Assembly (NCBI GenBank): GCA_964019695.1
Contig: OZ026514.1
Location: 102,469,845-102,533,844 of the forward strand
DNA: 64,000 nt
DNA from: Loripinus fragilis
Lineage: Eukaryota > Mollusca > Bivalvia > Lucinida > Lucinidae
Direction: 5' to 3'
Part shown: piece after piece, positions 55,314 to 64,000 of the stretch
How the letters are laid out: each line of letters opens with the position of its first letter
How positions within the stretch are numbered: position 1 is the first letter of the stretch
Made by a program: the position numbers and the translations under genes
Notes under the pieces: generated by a model
Told to the model about the DNA's origin: nothing
Databases searched by the model: none
What the model saw: the letters and a program-made list of their open reading frames with translations, nothing else

Positions 55314-58300
55314 CTGAAACACAAACATATAAAGTATTGTTATGCACATACAATTCTTGATACCTCTTGAAATGATCTACTTCTTTAGGTCAGTATTCTT
55401 CCATTCAGAATAGTCTGATAATATATTTACTATTTTATTATGTTGGAATCGCCCTTTATCCATTATAAAGGGTTGCTGGTTAAATATGAATAATTTTACT
55501 GGCTCAAAAGAGAAACCATACATTTTTTTAAATTTATACTTTCTTTTGAAAACAGTGAAGATCCAGATCAGCTGGCTTCTAATGAAGCCAGCTGATAAGG
55601 ATCCACACTGTTTTTCATCCACGTGGTATATCCATGATAATATTGCGAAAAAACAAACAAATAATAGACATTTTGTCAACTTTTCTCCGATTTTTTCCTC
55701 TAAATTTAAAATTAGCACGCCTTGGTGTAATGATCAGCATTGGTCGCTGCTAGTATAGAAGCCTTATGCAAAGATTTGGCTAGTAAAATGCCAGTGTATT
55801 TAAGCCCCCAAGTGGCACAGTCTAATCAAAATTTTGATGTTGCTCCAATTTTGTGTGTTGCGTCCGTATTTTTTGGCGTGGTTCTTGGTGTCCTTTCTTG
55901 TTTAACAATCATCTTGCTGAGATAGTCATGAACAAATCCAGGAGGGAGAGGGTTCGGATCCCTGTGAAAAATTGCAAGTTGTATAGGGTTTCTTAGGAAA
56001 GAGTAATAGGAACCTTCCCCTACCCTAGAAAAGTTTTGGCTCTTCCAAAAACTTTGGACCCTCTGGATTTTATAGAGTTACCTTTGCGATATACACTTGT
56101 ACAATTGGACTTTAAAAAGTTGAAAACTAAAATAGACGTCATTTATTAATTGTCAGCCCCCTCCCACCCCCCTTCCCTTACAAAAAATGTAGATATATAT
56201 CCTCTTATGGTAGAGAGAGTTGGTTGCTTACTTTAATTATATTGTGGCTGTTTGTGAGGTATGTGTCTTTTCCTCACGGTCCTGTGGGTTGGTCTGCAGT
56301 CTGTGATTGTGTACGAGACCTGTTTCATGTTTATTTGAACAAATGTGAATTTCATTTTTCGAAGTTGCATGGAAATAAAATAAATAGTTTTTTGCTTTCT
56401 CTTAAATAACGGACGTGTCCCGTTTTTGACCAAATAGACAAATATGCAATTTGAAGCATAACCATTACACGGCGTCCCAAAATACACGCCCACCCCCTTT
56501 TACTGATTTTAAGAGTTAAAACGGGTGTATTTCTAATGAAAATGCGCATAGAAGTGTTCAAATTTCTTTTAAGGATAGAGGAGCATCAGTCTATTATTCA
56601 AATGAAAAACAGCTTCTGTACGCCTGATTTTGCTTGACAACTGGGCTTTATAAGTTCTACCATACGAATGTCTAAATGGACATTCCATGTATAAAATGTG
56701 TCCTGGAAGAATTTTGAAAAGCAAATTCTCAAAACTCACAGCCGAGAGAAGTTCTTAAATAGTTCAAGAATATATCGCCGATAAAATTGATCACCAAATA
56801 TTGCATTCATGTATTTTGCTTACAATTAAGTGATGCTTTGGAAACTGTAAACCCAAAAATTTGATGTTTAAGTTGCTTCAAAAAAGGAAATATTCAACGG
56901 AAATGCTTTATTTCTTAGTAGAACACACTTTAATCAATTTTATACACTTCATAATAGGTTCCAAGAGAAAAACTTCTTTAAGAGAAATCGTTCGAGAAAG
57001 ATTTTGGAACATTTTGTTTCAGACAGCAATTTTAAACGCTTGAATTTTGACTACTCATCTTCAGAGACTGTTTAAATCCAGCGAATAAAGTTAAGAGATA
57101 TTTTCGTGGGGGCTTCGCATTTCTGGAGATCAGAATAACAAATGTAAATTTATTATCTATAAATATAATAAGAAATAAATCAGATACGGCAATTTCAAAT
57201 TTGTTCAAATAAACATGAAACACCTCTTGTATTTCCCTGGTCATACTCACTTACTTTTTTAACTAACAAGTCACATTTGTTGAAAGAAACCCAGCAGGTG
57301 ACCACAAGGCACATATTAACAGATGCGCACAAAGGCATAGCAAATACAAGACAGAAAAAAACATAAAAAATCACTTTTACCTCGACAGCACGTACAAAAT
57401 CCTCTGGCGTAACTGTATAGCCGCCATCTGGGTCATACTTTTTCAGAATTTCTAAAAGTCTCATATCATTAACCACAATATGCTGCTCTAAGATCATCAC
57501 AGGTTCCTTCCGCCGCTGTGGATGTACAGCAGGCTTACCCAGGTCCTCTGCAGTATTTCCAGAATTAAGTATGGGTCCATGAGTAAGTTTAAAATTAGGC
57601 TTTTTAGCCTTCACATCCTCAAATATTCTCAGGAATTCAAATTCAACAGGCACATCCTACAACAGAACATAATAACAAATTGTTTGAGAATTATGTATAC
57701 ATAGTTTGTTACTTCTTATAGTTATAAGCAAGCAGGCATTTAGTTCAGAGTGCGTACCAAAAAAATAACTTTCTTATTTATCAACCAAAACATATATTGA
57801 GGGTACTCAAAAGAACCGTCTCATTGAGATGGTTCTTTTGAGCACCCAAAACATTAGGTTAAACTGATGGATAAGAAAGTATACTTAAGGAATAAAGAAA
57901 CGCAACAGACAAAAATATAATTTTTGCGTGTTTAAATGACGGTTTGATGAAATCTCTTTTGAAAATTTCTTATTGAGTATTTAAAGCATGTGATGAAATA
58001 CCAAAACGTCATATCAACTCTACATTTTACGCTACAATATCAAAACATATGAAAACGTAAAATTTGACGTTAACGTCAGAATAAAGATCAAGAAACCCCT
58101 TCTTTTCCATGTTTGGTTATTTGGTGTCGACTTGACAATGTGCAAATTAAACAAACGCCCAATCATATTCGTAAGGCAGTCAAATAATGCATCAAAACAC
58201 GCTTCTTGCATGGCAAGATACACAATGGTAGTGAATACACGAAAAACGTCACTAAGAGCGGTCGGGTTTGGGTCGCTGGTGAATATACTGGATAAGATAA

Positions 58301-61300
58301 ACCTAAAGACATCAGAACTTGCTTTCTTGGGAAAAACTGACTTTTCATATAAAGTAGAAATACGCTTGTAAGGTGTTTATATTGACGTTAGCCAAGCAAA
58401 ACACGGCATAATGCAAGAGAAAACATCCAATTACATGCCGAGAGTGAACACCAAACTTGTTCACTGTATCCTAAACTTTGTTACTGGACCATTTTATCAT
58501 TAGAAAAACACACAAACATCATGGAAACCATAAAAACGTAGGATATCGAATTTTGACGTCAGAATTGAAGTTTTTTGACGTCTGAAGAACTCAAGTCATA
58601 ATTCTTGAACAAAACGTCCTTGCAATGAATAAATCTCAAGCAGAAAAGAAAGTTTACGCGTTTCAAGCAGTAGTCAGAGTTGACGTTAATGACGTTAAGC
58701 CGTTTCAGAATTCTACAAAAACGCCGCCATTTGATCATTTCCTTGATCCACAATCTATTAAAAACTTGCATCATATTGTATGCTTACAATGACTCGAAGT
58801 GTTTGTTGCGTTTCTTTATTCCTTAAGTATATTTACATTTTTGTGCCCCAAATTTTTGTGTATCTAAACCTATGGCAACCAATGTGAATATGTTGCTACT
58901 CACAGAATTAAACAGCAAATATTCTTTTTATTACGAGGGGTGTTCAAATATAAATGCATCTAGCTTCATAACTTTCTTCACAGACACGTTACGACATAAT
59001 AATAAACTTTTCTATAAGGAACTATGTACCACCCTTACATTGATCCCAGCAGACACATGAAGTCGAAACAACGTCATATCGACGTCGATGCGGCGTCGCA
59101 TCGACGTTGATATGCCGTTGTTTAAGGTTGTGTGCCTGCTGAGATACCAGACATAAAGAAAAATACAATGTACTCCTCGAGTTATATCCCTTTATATGCA
59201 TGACACTTCAGTACACAAACATAAAATGCATAGACCATACAGACAAACACACACTTTTCACATTTTATGAAAAAGGTAAAATGTCGAAATTCTGCTAGCT
59301 TAATTTACTCAGTGTTCTGATGAAAGGATTCTGTAAAGGTAAATAATTCAAATCAGAAACGTGTTTGTTTTATTACACCAAATCCTTTATTAATGAAGTC
59401 TTCTGATATGTGTAAACTAATGGTAAACAAACCATTACTTTCATTTTCAGTTAAAATTGTTTCTAGCGAAATGCACAAAGCAACATTTAAACTATTTAAG
59501 CATATTTTCAGCACTGTAACTAAATTTTATCGATGTTCATCAATACTCCATCAGTAGATCGTTTAAATGATGTATGTGCTAAAATTAATGACGTCACAAA
59601 CGTGCTTTCTGTGGTGGGCAATAGAGAGCAGCATATAAATGGCTATAACTTGAGAAGTGTAATATATTTTTATTTACATCTGGTATCAATTAAGGATAAC
59701 AAATGGCTCTTTCTGGAAACGTAAATATGTAGATTTTGTTGTAGCATGTCAGTAAAAAGGCTGGACCCACCGTGGCTCAACTTGAGGTTTTCTTTAGCTC
59801 TGACTATCTGTGAGTCATGAGCCCTTTCATTTGTTTCATCATGGAGTGTTAATTTGATTGGAGTGTTTTCCATGATGATACATTACATTAGTTAGATGAC
59901 CTCCATGCGAGCTGAACATTTCTTGTAATTCAACAACAGCAGAATCTAGGGCGAAGATTTGGTACCAGTAAAATGCATTTAAGCACCCCCCGGTGGCTTA
60001 GGCTGTTGTCCGTTCTAAGGCGGTGGTTCTGTTGTTGTTGACTTTTTGTTTATTGTTACTCCCATTGTGGGAGTCTGTGATTGTTCTATGTTTTGTTGTA
60101 CGTTACTTTATGTCCATTCTAGTATTGCAATCATCTTGATGGGGAAGAGAGAGCTGATTGCTTTGCTTAATTTGTCTTCCCAGTGTCTCGTGATGGTTGA
60201 GCGGCTCTTCCTCGCGGTGCCACAGGGTTGCAGGCCCGTAGGAAGCAATTAAAGATTGGGGGGGCCCCCACATAAAAAGCAATTACAGATTGGGGGGCCA
60301 CACATAATTTTTTTAAAATGACAGACCATTTTTTTTATTTTTTTTTTTTTTTTTTTTTTTGGGGGGGGGGGCATATTTGTGCTAATAATTGGGGGGGCAC
60401 GGCCCCCCGTGCCCCCCCCCCTCCTATTTCTACGGGTCTGGGTTGTCTGTAGTTTGTGATTGTAGTATTTCCTGATCATACTCACTTACTATTTTTGAAG
60501 CTAGATGCATTCATATTTGAAATCTCCTTGTACTGTCGTGCCAACCAAGAGTGACAGTGACAAAATCTTTTGTTTACAATCGTTAAGTAAATCATTAACT
60601 TGTACACCCCACTTGCGCTAACGCGGATCGATAGGTTACTTGTGCATTAACCCGATCCATGGGATAGGATTAATACACAAGTGATCTATCGACCATAAAG
60701 CCATGATAACTTTGTAAACAAACCATGACGTCACTGTCACTCTTGGCTGGCAGGACAGTAGTAAGTTGATTAAGAAATCAGCTGTGTCTGTCTTTTTATG
60801 TTTTAAAGCTGCAAATTAAGCCGAAAGTATTAAAACTGAATGATTAAAAACTATAGCATCGTTTCCTGCCGAAATTGTAAATCATGCAAAAATGTCCTAA
60901 TCACAGATAATTCGGAATGGCGTCAATTTACTCATCTAAACCTAATGACAGTCAAAACTTCTGATGCACTGAACCAATACTTATGAAGAATACGTTGATA
61001 ACATGTTCAAAAAAATCTTAAAGTGCCAACTATGATTTGCAGCTGACGACAATTTAAAGTTTTGCTGCTTTTTCAAAAAAAAAATATATATATATTTCAT
61101 GAGAATTGTCTCCTGGCAGACAATTCTCATGAAATATCATACCTTATTTTTTTCTCATGAAATATCATACCTTATTTTTTTCGAAAAATAGAAAAAATTA
61201 GGACTGATGTCGGAAAATTCGCGTCTGCTGCAGTTGTGATTGGCGCTTTAAGGGTTAAAAAAATTGTAATGAATGTGAATCATATAGTTTAGAAAAATAC

Positions 61301-61666
61301 AACTGGGGCATTACAAACAAACACTCAAGTATGTAATTATAATGTATAATTTGGTTTTCGTACCGTTAATCAAATTCCTCTTAATTCACTTTTCTCACTA
61401 CCATTGATTGACGTTGCTAAAATGATAGCACCTGCTGTAATAGTATTTTGAGGTATACTCATTTAAAGCAAGCGCAACGAATTTGAATTATATAGTTTAA
61501 AAACTACAACTGGGGCATTACAAACAAACACTCATGTATGTAATTGTAATGTATAATTCGGTTTTCCTACCGTTAAATCAAGTTCCTCTAGTTCACTGCT
61601 CTCACTACCATTGATTGACGTTGCTAAAATGATAGCACCTGCTGTCGTTAATATATTGTTTCCCAT
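55228..61666 (-). CDS. LRRC74-like leucine-rich-repeat protein with EF-hand-like tail, incomplete
   Basis: Three phase-compatible minus-strand exons (61666-61571, 57656-57381, 55313-55228) give 152 residues. The first is a ribonuclease-inhibitor-type LRR (AGAIILATSI ... LEELDLT). The join LEELDLT-DVPVEFEFL and the following KKPNFKLTHG look like the cap of the LRRC74 type, which is recalled from memory rather than searched. Then comes LEILKKYDPDGGYTVTPEDF, an EF-hand-like loop with Asp at positions 1 and 3 but Asp instead of Glu at 12, and a second degenerate helix-loop (LADDQAGRIYF). No signal peptide or membrane segment is visible; probably cytosolic. 5' exons are presumably right of the window; a 3' exon was not found. 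Function unknown. Confidence 0.75.
55314..57380 (-). other. intron of the LRRC74-like gene
   Basis: Contains a hairpin (55549-55613, CAAACAGTG family) and AT-rich sequence. A plus-strand frame at 55740-55925 ends with a hydrophobic run (FFGVVLGVLSCLTIILL) but belongs to a repeat whose end recurs elsewhere (CAATCATCTTG). Confidence 0.6.
57381..57656 (-). CDS. LRRC74-like exon, LRR cap and EF-hand-like loop
   Basis: 276 bp (92 codons, phase 0 at both ends) between TGTTGTAG and GTAAAA. It begins DVPVEFEFLRIFEDV and carries HPQRRKEPVMILEQHIV and KKYDPDGGYTVTPEDF. The frame continues past the donor for 61 codons, but that part is hydrophobic and unlike the family, so the donor at 57380 is preferred. 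Confidence 0.88.
57796..57850. repeat. hairpin TACTCAAAAGAACCGTCTCA
   Basis: Perfect 20-base arms around TTGAG; a related imperfect hairpin lies at 11968-12012 (CACTCAAAAGAATCGTCTCA). Confidence 0.8.
57880..58831. mobile_element. ~950-bp element with inverted ATACTTAAGGAATAAAG ends
   Basis: Left end ATACTTAAGGAATAAAGAAA then CGCAACAGAC; right end GTTTGTTGCGTTTCTTTATT then CCTTAAGTAT. The interior has TGACGT-rich repeats but no recognisable transposase. Lies in the LRRC74-like intron. Confidence 0.8.
58832..60530. other. LRRC74-like intron with dispersed repeats
   Basis: Includes a mariner-like end (58932), a palindrome (59079-59132, CATATCGACGTCGATG), the 8.8-kb repeat copy (59.77-60.24 kb) and a homopolymeric T/G/C stretch (60320-60422). 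No gene. Confidence 0.55.
60531..60761. mobile_element. foldback MITE with CTGTC / GACAG ends, copy 2
   Basis: ACTGTCGTGCCAACCAAGAG to TTGGCTGGCAGGACAGTAG, central hairpin CGATCCATGGGATAGG; same family as 23901-24134. Confidence 0.85.
61016..61259. mobile_element. MITE, 'AAGCGCC' family, copy F
   Basis: CTTAAAGTGCCAACTATGAT at the left and TTGGCGCTTTAAGGGTTAA at the right, with a duplicated TCTCATGAAATATCATACCT in the middle. Confidence 0.85.
61268..61437 (-). pseudogene. truncated copy of the LRR exon at 61571-61666
   Basis: ~170 bp repeat of 61478-61645: intron flank, donor region and the 3' two-thirds of the LRR exon (CAGGTGCTATCATTTTAGCA ...). The copy has small changes that shift the frame (TTAAGAGGAATTTGATT) and lacks the exon start, although TTACAG precedes it. 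Confidence 0.85.
61571..61666 (-). CDS. LRRC74-like exon, one leucine-rich repeat
   Basis: 96 bp (32 codons, phase 0) between TTTGTGCAG and GTAGGA. It reads MGNNILTTAGAIILATSI then SSELEELDLT, a single LRR unit of the ribonuclease-inhibitor type. The ATG is the first codon of the exon but is probably internal, since LRR proteins of this type have several such exons and a consensus acceptor precedes it. Confidence 0.8.
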
Positions 61667-62885
61667 CTGCACAAAAAACAAATATAGTTCATTGGACAAA
61701 AAAGTAATTTTTAAATTGTTCGTAAGATTTCTTGTATTAAACAGTTTTTTTACTTCCTACAAAATAGCAATGCTATGGATGTCACTATGTAACATTAAAA
61801 GAGGTGTCCAAGTGAAAAATAAATGCATATTTATATGAAAATATTTTTATTGGTTCATTTTATATGTTACAAATGATATTTTATATTATTATACCTCATG
61901 TGAATTCCCCATACAAAACTTCCATAGACGAACGACTGATATTTTATAATATCACCCGTTGCTGCAGCGATGGCGAATGCTGCCACGTGTTTGCCATAGC
62001 AGCGGGTGATATTATACAATTATTGACTAATGAGGCATTGGATATGATGTGATATCGACCAGAGAATATCAGTATTGACCGAGGCGAAGCCGAGGTCAAT
62101 ATTGGTATTCTCTGGTCGATATCACATCATATCCAATGCCTTATTAGTCAATAATTGTTTTATTATATAACATCTAGAGAAAGATGTACAGGTATCATTG
62201 CACCTGGAAAAAACTACTGAACTTATATACAAGTTTTGGGACAGTCAAGTATTTAGCTGAAACAGTGCAGACCTAGATAAGACCACCCGTTTACTACTTT
62301 ATATATGTTGTGCATGAGTGTCATCATTCAACATTTACTAACAAGAATTCTAACACGCCTCGCCTGTAGAGCCAATGTTAAAATAGTGTGATATATCAAA
62401 CCAAAATTCACAGCTTTGAAAGCGCAGGGAAAATGCGTGATAGCTGACGTCATTGTTTTACTGGAAAATGACGTAATTCATGGCGTTAGACGGTGTAACG
62501 TCGTTTTTACGCTTGAAAGACGTTACAAATACTACATGTAAACGTATGCGACGTGGTCTAAGTATTGGCGGGAGTTCTTCAGTGCAGAGGCGGAAATTGT
62601 GAAGATGCTGAAGTCTTCAAATTTGTTTTCGTCGTTTATCGTGCAATAAATCGAAATCGATTAGTTCCAGTGCGTGATTTGTTGCTTTCTCGGCAACTAC
62701 GATAGGATAATTAGCGACCCTTTAGAAAAGCAGAACCGGAACAGAAAAAACACAAGGAGTCTAATTTTAGTAACTAATATTCACCGGCAAGCGCGCCAGC
62801 CAGTGAATATGACAATATGTAAACTGGCCACGTGAGCGCTCTAAGCCAATGAAAATCGGCCTTTTTTCTTAGTTATATAATAATA
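61667..62885. other. intron or flank with foldback repeats
   Basis: 61895-62000 is the reverse of the 41.86-41.99 kb hairpin block. 62020-62160 is a near-perfect palindrome. 62160-62885 has no recognisable gene; several TGACGTCA-like sites occur but without supporting context. Confidence 0.5.
62020..62160. repeat. near-perfect 140-bp palindrome
   Basis: ATTATTGACTAATAAGGCAT-type arms run through GGATATGATGTGATATCGAC and CAGAGAATA to the centre CGAGGCGAAGCCGAGG. The same centre motif closes the hairpins at 40.50, 41.74 and (as GCTGCACC) 63.70 kb. Confidence 0.9.
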
Positions 62886-63140
62886 TAAATTGTTATATGA
62901 CTGGAGAGAATCCTGCCTCCTGATTGGCTCAATTTGTCTTCATAAATCTCTATGTCTACCTGGAAACTGGTCTAAACCAGTCCACAAGTGAATATTGCAT
63001 AAAAACCAGCTGGAACTAGTTTCTAGAAGTAAATATTTTGACACTTCTGCACTTCGACACTTCGGCCTCGGTGAATTATCACTTTTTGGGGTAGATAAAT
63101 CCTTATGTCTACCTCATTGAAGTCAATAATTGTATAATGT
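62886..63140 (+). mobile_element. ~255-bp element, most intact copy
   Basis: From TTGTTATATGACTGGAGAGA to GAAGTCAATAATTGTATAAT; contains GGAAACTGGTCTAAACCAG and GGGTAGATAAATCCTTATGT. Broken copies are at 36.59-37.27 (reverse) and 44.51-44.77 kb. Confidence 0.75.
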
Positions 63141-63785
63141 CAGAGCGGTCACATGATGCGCAACGGCGATGCGCGTACAATTCGTTCACGTCAGGAGACG
63201 TTCTACAGCAATGGCGGACATGACGCATGATTTGGCGACTTTAAACTCTTATAACTTCGTTTTTATGGTCATAAACATAAAGTGTTGGTACTCGTTATCT
63301 TAGTTGGACGAGAGGATTACGTTGAGACCAAATTTAAGCAGATAAGGCGCAATTTTCTATTTTGCATCAAAACAGCCTCATGTACAGTATCTCCTTTAAA
63401 ATGACGCTGCTTGGTATTAAGTTTGACGTCATCAGCTTTTATGACGTAATTTGTTAAACGGAACGTCAGCGGTCAGGTCGAGTAGAAAAAACATTTTTGT
63501 GAAAGATTTAATTAGATAAGAGGCTGTTCATTATTTTCCCTTTGGATCTCCCATCACCATGATAGGTCTATTGAGTAAGAGAAGTACTTCAGAAAATAAG
63601 GAATCTAATGTTCTGTTCGGTATAATAAAATAAATATTACATTTCCTGCTAGGGTGATAGTCGAAAATATCATCCCTCAAAATATGATTATCCACCTCGG
63701 CTGCACCTCGGTTGATAATCTCATTCCTCGGGATGATATTTTCGACTATCACCCGCGCAGGGAATGTAATATTTATTTATTATAC
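63130..63785. repeat. single arm of the 40.4-41.9 kb inverted repeat
   Basis: GATGCGCGTACAATTCGTTC, AGCAATGGCGGACATGA, AAACATAAAGTGTTGGTACT and TATAATAAAATAAATATTAC match one arm. It ends with the small hairpin centred near 63706. The other arm would lie elsewhere or is missing. Confidence 0.8.
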
Positions 63786-64000
63786 AAATTTAAATGTACA
63801 CATAAAATATTTCTATGTTTGTTTTACATGTCACCAATGAAGTATCATATGATATGCATGTTCATATAAAAATATTTCATTGGTTTATTTCACATGCCAT
63901 AAATGACGTTAACAGTAAAGTTAGATTCTCTTCAATTCACAAGATTTTATACAGAAACAGCTTCAATGAAATATTAATAACTATGACCAGAAAATAGCAA

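Noticed and set aside
55740..55925. Frame ending in a transmembrane-like run
   Set aside because: Lies in an intron on the opposite strand and belongs to a dispersed repeat.

Overview
This is an AT-rich, intron-rich, repeat-saturated animal nuclear genome window. The spliced proteins (a type II Na/phosphate cotransporter, a secreted type-B carboxylesterase and a leucine-rich-repeat protein with an EF-hand-like tail), together with dense foldback/MITE families and tRNA-headed SINEs, suggest a lophotrochozoan, most likely a bivalve mollusc. That assignment is inference. No prokaryotic or viral gene organisation was seen.

Layout. (1) 1.1-15.9 kb, plus strand: the last five exons of an SLC34 cotransporter (1130-1273, 3630-3821, 7004-7122, 9403-9571, 14950-15842). 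They join in frame into 504 residues ending at a stop; the 5' exons lie left of the window. (2) 16-32 kb: no host gene recognised. The stretch holds MITEs, hairpin elements, LINE relics (PHD-finger/endonuclease pieces near 20.7-21.6 kb and an RT C-terminal piece at 25.4-26.9 kb), tRNA-like SINE heads and a mariner relic. (3) 43.5-32.7 kb, minus strand: a complete three-exon carboxylesterase of 581 residues with signal peptide and catalytic triad. (4) 44-55 kb: repeats, SINEs with clear target-site duplications, and one short unexplained minus-strand reading frame near 46.1 kb. (5) 61.7-55.2 kb, minus strand: three exons of an LRRC74-like gene with an EF-hand-like segment, incomplete at both ends. 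(6) 62-64 kb: foldback repeats.

The most unusual signal is architectural. Both incomplete genes carry extra truncated copies of their own exons inside their introns. SLC34 exon 2 has one broken copy. The 3' end of exon 3, with its splice donor, is repeated seven more times between (GA)n runs. The 5' part of the last exon is present three times, and the two extra copies keep the acceptor and an open frame that would give different, truncated C-termini. The LRR gene has two more truncated exon copies. In addition, terminal-inverted-repeat elements stop 7-27 bases from several splice sites. All intron-exon calls were made by reading the sequence by eye and need transcript support.
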